NCBI GenBank assembly: GCA_047626155.1
Contig: JBLHRR010000154.1
Location: 1 to 14,146, forward strand
DNA length: 14,146 nt
DNA from: CALGLS01 sp047626155
Lineage (GTDB): Bacteria; Bacteroidota; Bacteroidia; Chitinophagales; Saprospiraceae
Direction of reading: 5' to 3'
The notes beneath the pieces are model-generated. The model was not told the DNA's origin and did not search any database. It worked only from the letters and a program-made list of their open reading frames with translations. Positions 1 to 7,144 of this stretch are shown piece by piece. The first letter of the stretch is position 1. Each line of letters opens with the position of its first letter. The translations under genes and the position numbers were made by a program.

Positions 1-27
1 AGTTAATAGTTAACGGTCAACAGTTAA
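1..27. repeat. Short degenerate GTTAA-type repeat
   Basis: Four short related units (AGTTAAT, AGTTAACG, GTCAAC, AGTTAAA) follow one another and run into the stop codon of the kpsF-like gene. GTTAAC is itself palindromic. It looks like a degenerate low-complexity repeat at the 3' end of the gene; no function can be assigned and the window edge cuts it. Confidence 0.3.
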
Positions 28-995
28 ACCAAGCCCTCCCGCACCAAATCATGCAAATGCACAATCCCCGCATACCTTCCATTCTCATCCAAAACCACCA
101 ACTGCGAAATACTATTCTCCCGCATCACTAACAATGCATTTACAGCCAACTCCCCTTCCTCTATCGTCTTCGGATTCTCCGACATAATATCAACCGCATT
201 CAGCTCCCGAATATCAATTTGCTTCTCAAGCATTCGACGCAAATCACCATCCGTAATAACTCCAATTATTTTATTAGCGGCATCAACCACCGCAGCTATC
301 CCCAAACGCTTCGTGGTCATTTCCAAAATGGTTTCCTGCAAATTGCTATCTGCAAAAACTTTCGGAATCTCATTGTTAGAAGAAATGTCACGGACGCGGA
401 GGTAGAGTTGTTTACCCAACGAACCACCAGGATGAAAACGCGCAAAATCATTGGGTGTAAAACCACGGAGTGCGAGCAGCGTAGTTGCTAATACATCACC
501 CATGACCATTTGCGAGGTGGTGCTTGCGGTCGGCGCCAGATTATTCGGATCTGCCTCGCGGGTGATCGGCGTGTGCAATACGTGATCCGCTTTCCGCCCT
601 AGGAAGGATGTTTTTTTAGAAACCATTCCAATAATGGTATTCCCCAAATTTCGCAACAACGGAACTAGGACTTTTATTTCTGAAGTTTCCCCACTTTTGG
701 AAATGCAAAGAACAATGTCCTCCGACTGGATAATCCCCAGATCTCCATGTATGGCATCAGCGGCATGCATAAAAACGGAAGGCGTTCCAGTAGAGTTAAA
801 AGTAGCAACCACCTTCTTGCCGACAATAGCCGACTTTCCGATTCCAGTCACCACAACCCTACCTTTGCCCTCAAACAAGGCATTTATACATAACACAAAA
901 TCGTTATTAATTCCGCTTTCCAACGCTCGAATTGCATCTGCTTCAATATTAATAGTTTGACAAGCAATTAACTTAATTTTTCTTTCTTTATTCAC
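24..995 (-). CDS. kdsD: KpsF/GutQ family arabinose-5-phosphate isomerase
   Basis: Predicted to interconvert D-ribulose 5-phosphate and D-arabinose 5-phosphate in the cytoplasm, the first step toward Kdo for lipopolysaccharide. The 323-residue length fits the family. Residues about 40-190 form a SIS (sugar isomerase) domain with GIGKSAIVGKK (51-61), HAADAIHGDLG (77-87), SKSGETSE (99-106), APTASTT (154-160) and HPGGSLGKQL (188-197), all family hallmarks. Two CBS repeats follow (about 200-260 and 267-323), with VITDGDLRR at 246-254. The start is the ATG at 995; the ribosome site is weak, as usual in Bacteroidota. It is divergent from recQ across 484 bp, a neighbourhood I recall from other Bacteroidota. 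The leader holds a 63-bp element shared with ettA. The symbol could equally be kpsF or gutQ; the enzyme class is secure, the exact paralogue is not. Confidence 0.93.
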   Translation of the reverse strand: MNKERKIKLIACQTINIEADAIRALESGINNDFVLCINALFEGKGRVVVTGIGKSAIVGKKVVATFNSTGTPSVFMHAADAIHGDLGIIQSEDIVLCISKSGETSEIKVLVPLLRNLGNTIIGMVSKKTSFLGRKADHVLHTPITREADPNNLAPTASTTSQMVMGDVLATTLLALRGFTPNDFARFHPGGSLGKQLYLRVRDISSNNEIPKVFADSNLQETILEMTTKRLGIAAVVDAANKIIGVITDGDLRRMLEKQIDIRELNAVDIMSENPKTIEEGELAVNALLVMRENSISQLVVLDENGRYAGIVHLHDLVREGLV

Positions 996-1021
996 AATAT
1001 TTATCTATTTTTGATGCCTCG

Positions 1022-1042
1022 AAAAAAACAGCCCCCCCGCTG
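1022..1042 (-). terminator. Terminator-like hairpin in kdsD leader
   Basis: Read on the minus strand this is CAGC, six G, GCTG, then seven T. The stem is only 4 bp, but it sits 27-47 nt upstream of the kdsD start codon and downstream of the 63-bp leader repeat. It could be a weak attenuator or a chance structure. The short stem keeps confidence low. Confidence 0.25.
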
Positions 1043-1087
1043 AAAGCTTTTTTAAAATTACCTACAACTAAGTTACAGTTAATTCTC

Positions 1088-1150
1088 TTTCGGATATACG
1101 GTATTCGGCTTCTGGTCGACCATATTATTCTATTTAGAATAAACTCTAGT
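1088..1150 (-). repeat. 63-bp leader repeat, copy 1 (upstream of kdsD)
   Basis: Read on the minus strand, toward kdsD, this segment aligns without gaps to 12152-12214 on the plus strand upstream of ettA: 50 of 63 positions match, and 26 of the first 30. The invariant core is GTTTATTCTAAATA. This copy contains two perfect dyads: ATTCTA-AA-TAGAAT (1127-1140) and TGGTCGACCA (1113-1122). Its end lies about 92 nt before the kdsD start codon. It could be a shared regulatory element, a 5'UTR RNA element or a dispersed intergenic repeat. Confidence 0.7.
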
Positions 1151-1479
1151 ATTTTACTAAACAAAAATTTTAATTCGCAATGCAGGTGATTATTGGTTTT
1201 TTTTACCTATTTTTAAGTTGAATTTACGTTCAAGTTCTCTAATAAATAGCATACAATAAATCTATTTTTTACTCGTATGATATTGCCAGACTGTTTAAAC
1301 CGAGTATACATACGCTTAAGCTTTTCGTTTTACTAGTTAATCGCATTCCACACTATAATGTGTAACTAAGAAAAGCTATTTTTTAAATATTAGACAACAA
1401 ATTTATTTTTTCTGTTATCGGATTACTCAGTAAAACAATCCATAAAAACACAAGAACAGAAAAGATTTTAAATAATAAG

Positions 1480-3684
1480 ATGGTAACTGCAAATAACGAA
1501 ACAAGCTTACACTCAGCTCTTGATCATTTTTTCGGCTTTGATCAATTCAAAGGAAATCAAGAAACGATTATCCAAAGCGTACTAGACGGAAAAGACACCT
1601 TCGTAATCATGCCTACTGGTGGCGGAAAATCCCTTTGCTACCAACTTCCTGCTCTTATGATGGAAGGTACGGCAATCGTCGTCTCCCCTTTAATTGCATT
1701 GATGAAAAACCAAGTGGACTCCATCCGTAGCTACGGCGACGATGATGATGTGGCCCACTTCCTAAATTCTTCCCTCAATAGAGGTCAGATGCGTAAAGTA
1801 AAGGAAGACATTACAGACGGCAAAACTAAATTGCTTTTTATCGCTCCAGAAACTTTAACTAAACAAGAAAATATTGATTTCTTCAAGGAGGTCAAACTTT
1901 CTTTCGTAGCCGTTGATGAAGCACACTGTATTTCTGAATGGGGACATGATTTCCGCCCAGAATACCGACGCATCCGTGAAATGATTGACGGCATAGATAA
2001 GACCATTCCTATTATTGCGCTGACGGCTACGGCCACTCCAAAGGTACGATCCGACATTGTCAAAAACCTCAATATGGAAGAGGTAAATAGTTTCGTGTCT
2101 TCTTTTAACCGGGACAATCTGTATTATGAAATTTTACAGAAAGGTAAAAAAGAACAAACCCTTAGAAGCATTATAAAAATTGTAAAAGGAATGCCTGGTG
2201 AGTCTGGAATCATCTACGTACAAAGTAGAAAGTCCGCCTCCGAAATTGCTAAATTTTTAAACGTAAACGATATTAAAGCTTCGCCTTACCATGCAGGGCT
2301 TGATGCAAAAACACGTAGCAAAGCACAAGATGATTTCCTAATGGAAAATGTCGACGTGATTGTTGCAACCATTGCTTTCGGAATGGGAATCGACAAACCA
2401 GATGTTCGCTTTGTCATCCACTATGATATTCCAAAAAGTATAGAAAATTATTATCAGGAAACTGGCCGTGCTGGTCGTGACGGATTAGCAGGAAGATGTG
2501 TTTCTTTCTTTTCACATAAAGACATTCAACGACTGGAAAAATTCTTAAGAGACAAGCCAGTTGCAGAAAGAGAAATGGGCGCGCAGCTCATGCAAGAGAT
2601 TACAGCCTACACCGAAACCGCTTCTTGTAGAAGACGATTCTTATTGCATTACTTCGGTGAGGATTACAACGATGAGGACTGTGGTAAAATGTGTGATAAC
2701 TGCCGGCACCCTAAGGAACAACTTGCGGTAAAAGAAGAAATGCAAAATGCCATTAAAGCGATTCGGGAACGGGATGAAAACTACGGTATCAAAGCCATGG
2801 TCCAATTCATCACAGGAGAGGAAACGCAGGAAATGCAAGATTTCAAGCATGACCAAATGGAAACCTTTGGCATTGGAAAAGACAAAGAGGAAAATTTCTG
2901 GTTCTCTGTTTATCGCCACGCCATGCTCAATAATTTAATTTATAAAGATGTTGAGCAATACGGTTTATTGAAGATAACGGAATTGGGCCACGCTTATATC
3001 AAGAAGCCTTTTGAGGTTAAGGTTCCAATTAACCACAATTATGTTGATGGTAGTATTGCGGACTATGAGCCTTCCGGCAAATCCTCCGTATTGGATGAGA
3101 CCTTAATGGTCCTTCTAAAGGATTTGAGAAGACAGGTTGCAAAGAAACACAACCTTCCGCCTTACGTTATTTTCCAGGATCCTTCTTTGGAAGACATGGC
3201 CACGCAGTATCCTATTTCCACGGCAGACATGGCCAACATAACTGGAGTGTCAAAAGGAAAAGCACTGCGTTATGCGAAACCGTTCATTGAGCTGATTGCA
3301 GAATACGTAGAGCAAAATGAGATTGAAAGACCAACGGATTTTGTGGTAAAACAAGTAGCCAACAAATCTAAAGTCAAAGTAAATATCATTCAATCTGTTG
3401 ATAGAAAAATTCCATTGCATGACATTGCTAATTCTAATGATTTAGATATGGACGAACTTTATCATGAAATGGATATGATCGTTGCTTCCGGTACTAAGTT
3501 GGATATTGATTATTACATCGAAGAAAATGTAGATGAATATTCCCGCGAAGATATTTACGATTACTTCTTGGAAGCTGATAATGATTCTGTAGAGGAGGCT
3601 TACAATGAGCTGGAAGAAGATGATGTAACGCTGGAGGAAGTTCAGTTGATCCGAATTAAGTTTTTATCGGAGATGGCCAATTAA
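1480..3684 (+). CDS. recQ: ATP-dependent DNA helicase RecQ
   Basis: A 3'-to-5' DNA helicase of recombination and fork repair. The superfamily 2 core is complete: Walker A in MPTGGGKSL (44-52), DEAH box VDEAHCISEWGHDFRPEY (145-162, including the aromatic-rich loop), TATATP (182-187), and helicase C motifs VATIAFGMGIDKPDVR (295-310) and QETGRAGRDG (326-335). The RQC zinc site is C383, C401, C405 and C408, followed by a winged helix to about 515. An HRDC domain spans about 535-615. About 115 further residues follow, ending in a very acidic segment, giving 734 residues against about 610 in E. coli; I recall this longer form from Bacteroidota. The ATG at 1480 places the Q motif (GFDQFKGNQ, 19-27) at the normal distance from the N terminus. 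It is transcribed alone and closed by the terminator at 3713. Confidence 0.96.
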   Translation: MVTANNETSLHSALDHFFGFDQFKGNQETIIQSVLDGKDTFVIMPTGGGKSLCYQLPALMMEGTAIVVSPLIALMKNQVDSIRSYGDDDDVAHFLNSSLNRGQMRKVKEDITDGKTKLLFIAPETLTKQENIDFFKEVKLSFVAVDEAHCISEWGHDFRPEYRRIREMIDGIDKTIPIIALTATATPKVRSDIVKNLNMEEVNSFVSSFNRDNLYYEILQKGKKEQTLRSIIKIVKGMPGESGIIYVQSRKSASEIAKFLNVNDIKASPYHAGLDAKTRSKAQDDFLMENVDVIVATIAFGMGIDKPDVRFVIHYDIPKSIENYYQETGRAGRDGLAGRCVSFFSHKDIQRLEKFLRDKPVAEREMGAQLMQEITAYTETASCRRRFLLHYFGEDYNDEDCGKMCDNCRHPKEQLAVKEEMQNAIKAIRERDENYGIKAMVQFITGEETQEMQDFKHDQMETFGIGKDKEENFWFSVYRHAMLNNLIYKDVEQYGLLKITELGHAYIKKPFEVKVPINHNYVDGSIADYEPSGKSSVLDETLMVLLKDLRRQVAKKHNLPPYVIFQDPSLEDMATQYPISTADMANITGVSKGKALRYAKPFIELIAEYVEQNEIERPTDFVVKQVANKSKVKVNIIQSVDRKIPLHDIANSNDLDMDELYHEMDMIVASGTKLDIDYYIEENVDEYSREDIYDYFLEADNDSVEEAYNELEEDDVTLEEVQLIRIKFLSEMAN

Positions 3685-3712
3685 TATCTTCGATATTTAA
3701 TAATAGAATATG

Positions 3713-3747
3713 AAAAGCCCCGCTGATTTTTGATCGGCGGGGCTTTT
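3713..3747 (+). terminator. Rho-independent terminator after recQ
   Basis: A near-perfect hairpin begins 29 bp after the recQ stop. The left arm AAAAGCCCCGCTGAT pairs with ATCGGCGGGGCTTTT (15 bp with one G-T wobble) around a TTTTG loop, with T tracts in both directions. It should stop recQ transcripts and could also stop minus-strand transcripts from the mltD-like gene. Confidence 0.92.
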
Positions 3748-3835
3748 GTATTTCTATTGTTATTTTTTTAATTCGATTCTGATTAGAGAAATTTCCGAAT
3801 GCGAGTTTCTCCCTGCGATATAGTATATTTGCTCA

Positions 3836-3893
3836 CACAGAGAGCACAGAGGTGGTTCGTGAAAATCGCGCGTCTCGCTCTGCGTTCTCTGCG
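3836..3893. repeat. Imperfect hairpin repeat of CTCTG units
   Basis: The left arm CACAGAGAGCACAGAGG (3836-3852) is complementary to GCTCTGCGTTCTCTGCG (3877-3893) at 13 of 17 positions. Three of the four mismatches are transitions that can be read as G-U pairs in one strand. The loop is about 24 nt. A similar CTCTG-rich sequence lies at 14070-14100. It resembles a degenerate palindromic intergenic repeat; no function is established. Confidence 0.5.
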
Positions 3894-4011
3894 GCCTCTG
3901 CATGATTATTAATCGCGTTATAGTGCGTCACTCGCCAGAGGTTCCAGAGCACAAAAAGGAGAACACTCTAACTATCATTCCGAACAAATAAGATACAAAC
4001 AAGTCGAAGAA

Positions 4012-4941
4012 TTACTTCTTCGGAATCTTCACCAAATACTTATTCCCCTTAGACACAGTCAATTTCGAGCTAATCAACCAAGGATTAAAAACCTTCAACA
4101 TCCGATAAGTCGTTCCGTGCTCCTTAGCAAAATCACCTAAGCTAGGTATCGAAGCATCAACCACTATGTTAACAAACTCCAGCGGCTGATATTTATAATC
4201 ATCATCGATGTAAAATCCAAACGCTTTGGGATGCATCATCAATTCTTTCAAAGCGACAATGCGAAATACGTAAGCTCCAGTTTCTCTATTGAGGTTAAGA
4301 TCATAATAATTTTCCATTTTTTGAGCTTTCATCTCGTTGGAAAGACCACGACTACCCATGTTGTAAGCAGCAGCAGCGAGAGCCCAGGAGCCAAATTTTT
4401 CCTTTTTGGCTTTTAAATATTTACAAGCAGCCCGAGTTGCTTTTTCAAGGTGATACCTTTCGTCTACCTCTTTATTTATTTCGAGGCCGTACTCTTTACC
4501 AGTTCCAGTCATGAATTGCCAAATCCCTTTAGCCCCTGATGGAGAGACCGCATTGGTCAAACTACTCTCAGCCACGGCCAGGTATTTTAAATCGGAAGGC
4601 AGATTATTTTCTGCTAAGATATTTTCGATCTCCGTAAAAAAGCGTTGCGCTCTTTTCATATTCATTACGGTACTAGAGTGGTAATAAGCATTTCGAAGCA
4701 ATTGAGCATCAAGCCGTTCTCGCACATCGAAGTTATCCATTGGTAATGGTTCTCCAGCAAAATCAAAGGGGCGATTCAAATCTATCGCAGCTACTTTTTG
4801 CGGAAGCAGTGGCTCCTCCTCATCATAACTTGTACCAGCCGTAGTCGTTGTATTCTCGTTCGTGTAAGAACTAAAGATGGCAACAGAAAAGAATGCGGCC
4901 ATGGCCAGGGTATAAACAGAAATGGACCTTTTAGAAGTCAT
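4012..4941 (-). CDS. MltD-like lytic transglycosylase
   Basis: A 309-residue exported enzyme predicted to cleave the MurNAc-GlcNAc bond of peptidoglycan, leaving a 1,6-anhydro end. Residues 1-26 are a basic start and a hydrophobic segment, either a signal peptide or an N-terminal anchor; no convincing lipobox is present. The SLT/GH23 domain covers about 100-235: catalytic Glu125 in LAVAESSLT (121-129), SPSGAKGIWQFM (133-144) and AAAYNMGSRG (190-199). The C-terminal 45 residues (SLGDFAKEHGT to KYLVKIP) resemble a single degenerate LysM-type repeat. It reads toward recQ and has about 230 bp of untranslated sequence before the next minus-strand gene remnant. Enzyme class is clear; the specific Mlt type is inferred. 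Confidence 0.9.
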   Translation of the reverse strand: MTSKRSISVYTLAMAAFFSVAIFSSYTNENTTTTAGTSYDEEEPLLPQKVAAIDLNRPFDFAGEPLPMDNFDVRERLDAQLLRNAYYHSSTVMNMKRAQRFFTEIENILAENNLPSDLKYLAVAESSLTNAVSPSGAKGIWQFMTGTGKEYGLEINKEVDERYHLEKATRAACKYLKAKKEKFGSWALAAAAYNMGSRGLSNEMKAQKMENYYDLNLNRETGAYVFRIVALKELMMHPKAFGFYIDDDYKYQPLEFVNIVVDASIPSLGDFAKEHGTTYRMLKVFNPWLISSKLTVSKGNKYLVKIPKK

Positions 4942-5171
4942 AATGATATGTTTTTGATGGGATGTGGGGATTCCCTCTTTTGATAGAACCTCAGAGTTTG
5001 TTTCAATAATATAAACGCGAGCTGACTCTTTATTATTAGAGACGCTTTTAGTTAGTACTGGTTTTTAAGATGCTTTGTTACTTTTTAGAAGAGATTAAAA
5101 GTACGGATTTTATTGGACTTCTCGCTGACACTAATCCTGGATAGTTCGATTGGACTTCACCTAAATTTAGA

Positions 5172-5573
5172 TTACCTCATTCCCATTATCGTTAGTAAAA
5201 CTAAAAAAATAGAAACTGCGAAAGCAATTACGAAACTTTGATCAGTTATCTTAAAAAGATCCTTAATGTCTTTATTACAGAAAACCCATAGCCTTGCTCC
5301 TAAACTTGCCAGTGTTATAAATAAAGCAACAATAGGTATCCGAGGGAATAAATCGTCTATAAAAGAATATGGTTCTTCTCTCCTCTGCCAACTAAAACAA
5401 ACCATCCTCAAGATAATAAACATAGAATACACGACATAGGCAGTCAATAAAATCCAACCCGACTCCTTTTTCCTCCAGAACAGTATTTACATGTCCGCCT
5501 AAACCACATCCTAATATCACAAACCATAAAAATCTTTACCTACCTTGGGCTTACCTGACCAAATATTGAGCAA
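5172..5573 (-). pseudogene. Decayed small membrane protein (about 133 aa)
   Basis: A 91-codon open frame starting with TTG at 5447 (three hydrophobic segments, ending TIMGMR) looks like the C-terminal part of a longer protein. The same frame is open again upstream to at least 5573, reading LLNIWSGKPKVGKDFY. The 44 nt between about 5528 and 5484 carry three stops in that frame but read WFVILGCGLGGHVN in the neighbouring frame. Joined, the pieces give a coherent membrane protein with W-F and L-F-W-x-K-K motifs around the first helices. This implies two compensating single-base shifts. I recall similar uncharacterised membrane proteins in Bacteroidota but cannot name a family. Sequencing error is an alternative to decay. 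The upstream end abuts the GC-rich element. Confidence 0.55.
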
Positions 5574-5580
5574 CCGCCAA

Positions 5581-5735
5581 GGTTTCCGCGTTATAGGGCC
5601 GCAGTGTAGTGGCGGGCTGGGAATGGCGAATCATGAGGGTGTGGGAGCCGGCCTGCGCGCAACAGCCTTTGATTCGCCGAGAATTTTGCCAACTTTTTTT
5701 CGACTGAAAAAGTTGGTCGCCGAAGGCCATCCGAA
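5581..5735. repeat. GC-rich structured intergenic element
   Basis: This segment is clearly richer in G and C than its AT-rich surroundings and contains nested inverted repeats. GGCGAATCA (5625-5633) pairs perfectly with TGATTCGCC (5670-5678), with the palindromes GCCGGC and TGCGCGCA between them. CCAACTTTTT (5689-5698) pairs perfectly with AAAAAGTTGG (5707-5716). No gene of its own is credible. It lies between a pseudogene and the lipoprotein start and may be a dispersed repeat or the trace of an insertion. The edges are estimates. Confidence 0.5.
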
Positions 5736-5773
5736 ATGTTTAATTCAAAAAATAAAATTCAAACATAACCACC

Positions 5774-6550
5774 ATGCAAAAGCTCCTCCTCCTCCCTCTA
5801 ATCTTACTCTTCTCCTGCCAACAAAACAAAAACAATACACCTACAAAACCAAAATCCGAAGTCCTCGTTCTCGGCACCATCCACAGCGGTCATCTTACGG
5901 ACACGCTCTACAATACGAATTACCTGACAAGGTTAATACAAACCATACAACCAGACTTTATCCTTGCTGAAATTCCACCAGACCGCATGGAGGAAGCCAT
6001 GGCCGGATTCAAAAGAGACGATACCATTTCTGAAACTCGTGTCAAACGATTCCCGGAATACGTCGATGTTGTTTTTCCACTTAGTAAAACGATGAATTTC
6101 GAAATCATTCCTACTGCAGGATGGACACTTCCGATGGCACGCGAACGAAATCAAAAACTGAAAGCCGTCAGTGAAGATCCGAACCGTACTGCTGATTGGG
6201 AAGCCTACACTGCCGCCAATCATCTTTCCGATTCCACTTATGAAACTACTGGAAAAGTAGACGATCCTTACTTCATTCATAGCAATGAGTATGATAGCAT
6301 CCAAGACATCAGTCTACAGATGTACAACAAATTATTCAACGTTGAACTCGGCCTCGGAGGCTGGGAGAATATCAACATTGCACATTATTGGAACATCGAA
6401 AAGGCATTAGAAAAACATCGATACAAAGGAAAGCGATTTTTGATTATTTATGGCGCAGGACACAAAGGATGGTTCCTGCGGGAGTTGCGAAAACGAGATG
6501 ACATCGACCTATTAGAAATGAAACCGTTTTTGGACAAGATTGCGAATTGA
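5774..6550 (+). CDS. Lipoprotein with TraB/ChaN/EreA-like fold
   Basis: A 258-residue putative lipoprotein. Residues 1-14 are hydrophobic and end in LLFSC with the lipidation cysteine at 15, followed by a polar linker of about 14 residues. The mature part begins with EVLVLGTIHSGH (29-40), then DFILAEIPPDR (61-71), and near the end FLIIYGAGHKGWF (222-234). This spacing of an N-terminal G-T-x-H, a middle A-E and a C-terminal GAGH is what I know from the TraB/TIKI, ChaN and erythromycin-esterase-like superfamily (DUF5694 is another member), where the His and Glu residues bind metal or act in catalysis. The substrate is unknown. The start is the ATG directly before the signal peptide; no clear Shine-Dalgarno is present. 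It ends 2 bp before the converging DUF2480 gene. Confidence 0.75.
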   Translation: MQKLLLLPLILLFSCQQNKNNTPTKPKSEVLVLGTIHSGHLTDTLYNTNYLTRLIQTIQPDFILAEIPPDRMEEAMAGFKRDDTISETRVKRFPEYVDVVFPLSKTMNFEIIPTAGWTLPMARERNQKLKAVSEDPNRTADWEAYTAANHLSDSTYETTGKVDDPYFIHSNEYDSIQDISLQMYNKLFNVELGLGGWENINIAHYWNIEKALEKHRYKGKRFLIIYGAGHKGWFLRELRKRDDIDLLEMKPFLDKIAN

Positions 6551-6552
6551 CC

Positions 6553-7083
6553 TTACTTCAACTTACGCGGCCTTTTAAAAACAGGTACGGTGGAACAAGG
6601 TTCTCCGTACATCACACTCTGGACGTGGGGTTGCAACTTTCTTGTTAATTCCATATAAGCAGAAGGTGGAACAGGCTTATTACTACAGCCTTTTATAACT
6701 ACTCTTTTCTGATCATAGTCGCTACCATCAATAGACTCTAATGCTTTGTGAAAAACCATTTTATAGAAAGTCTCCGCATCGCCCTGAAAAATCATATTTG
6801 CAAATGGAGCCGCATTGGCTGCTACCAACATATAAGCCCAAACTGGAATAATGGCATCCGCAGAACAATGGACCGCCATATTTTTTCCTTCGTACTGAGT
6901 CCAGTCATGCTCCTTTAAATCTGCCCGAAAATCCTTTTCCTTGAGGATCATCTCCATAAACAGGTAATCTTTCAAATCGAAGATAGCTAGTTCTTCCTTT
7001 GGGAAAAAGTCTTCTAAGTTTATGGTGATCAGGCCGCTGGAAGCAACTCTGTTAACTAGGGATTTGTCTTTATCGTTTGCCAT
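6553..7083 (-). CDS. DUF2480 family protein
   Basis: A 176-residue soluble protein recognised as DUF2480, a family I know almost only from Bacteroidota and without assigned function. Typical features are the LVNRVASSGLITINLEDFFP segment near the N terminus (9-28), the alanine-rich AVHCSADAIIPVWAYMLVA stretch in the middle, and VVIKGCSNKPVPPSAYME toward the C terminus, ending in a basic FKRPRKLK tail. Two cysteines (in VHCSAD and KGCSN) are conserved in my memory of the family. No signal peptide or membrane segment is visible. It lies 61 bp downstream of the scpB second frame on the same strand, so the two are probably co-transcribed. Confidence 0.88.
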   Translation of the reverse strand: MANDKDKSLVNRVASSGLITINLEDFFPKEELAIFDLKDYLFMEMILKEKDFRADLKEHDWTQYEGKNMAVHCSADAIIPVWAYMLVAANAAPFANMIFQGDAETFYKMVFHKALESIDGSDYDQKRVVIKGCSNKPVPPSAYMELTRKLQPHVQSVMYGEPCSTVPVFKRPRKLK

Positions 7084-7144
7084 TTTGAATGAATCAATTA
7101 TTAAAGATTGTTGTAGGTCTAGAGCATATTGAGAGTATTAGCTC

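Larger units (their letters stand above)
996..1479. promoter_or_regulatory. AT-rich divergent promoter region kdsD/recQ
   Basis: This 484-bp non-coding stretch separates the divergent kdsD-like and recQ genes and must hold both promoters. It is very AT-rich. I found no exact TAnnTTTG hexamer correctly placed for either gene. It contains the 63-bp repeat shared with ettA (1088-1150) and a small GC hairpin next to a T tract (1022-1042, minus sense), both listed separately. No credible small ORF was seen. Confidence 0.6.
3685..4011. other. Intergenic spacer recQ to mltD-like gene
   Basis: This 327-bp non-coding spacer lies between the convergent recQ and lytic transglycosylase genes. It holds the recQ terminator (3713-3747), a TATATTTG hexamer (3824-3831) whose context AGTATATTTGC recurs upstream of ettA, and a large imperfect hairpin made of CTCTG units (3836-3893). 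No credible ORF was seen. Confidence 0.6.

Noticed and set aside
219..960. Plus-strand open frames of 90 and 108 codons inside the isomerase gene
   Set aside because: Antisense shadows of a fully recognisable KpsF/GutQ gene with no protein-family features.
1785..2919. Minus-strand open frames inside recQ
   Set aside because: Antisense shadows; the plus-strand helicase motifs are continuous across the region.
5581..5735. Integron attC site
   Set aside because: Nested inverted repeats and a GTTATAG-like core hinted at attC, but no clear paired R'/R'' core sites and no integrase gene are present in the window.
5545..5970. Plus-strand 141-codon frame starting before the lipoprotein gene
   Set aside because: It runs through the GC-rich hairpin element and overlaps the lipoprotein gene in another frame; composition is arginine/proline-rich and without a recognisable domain.
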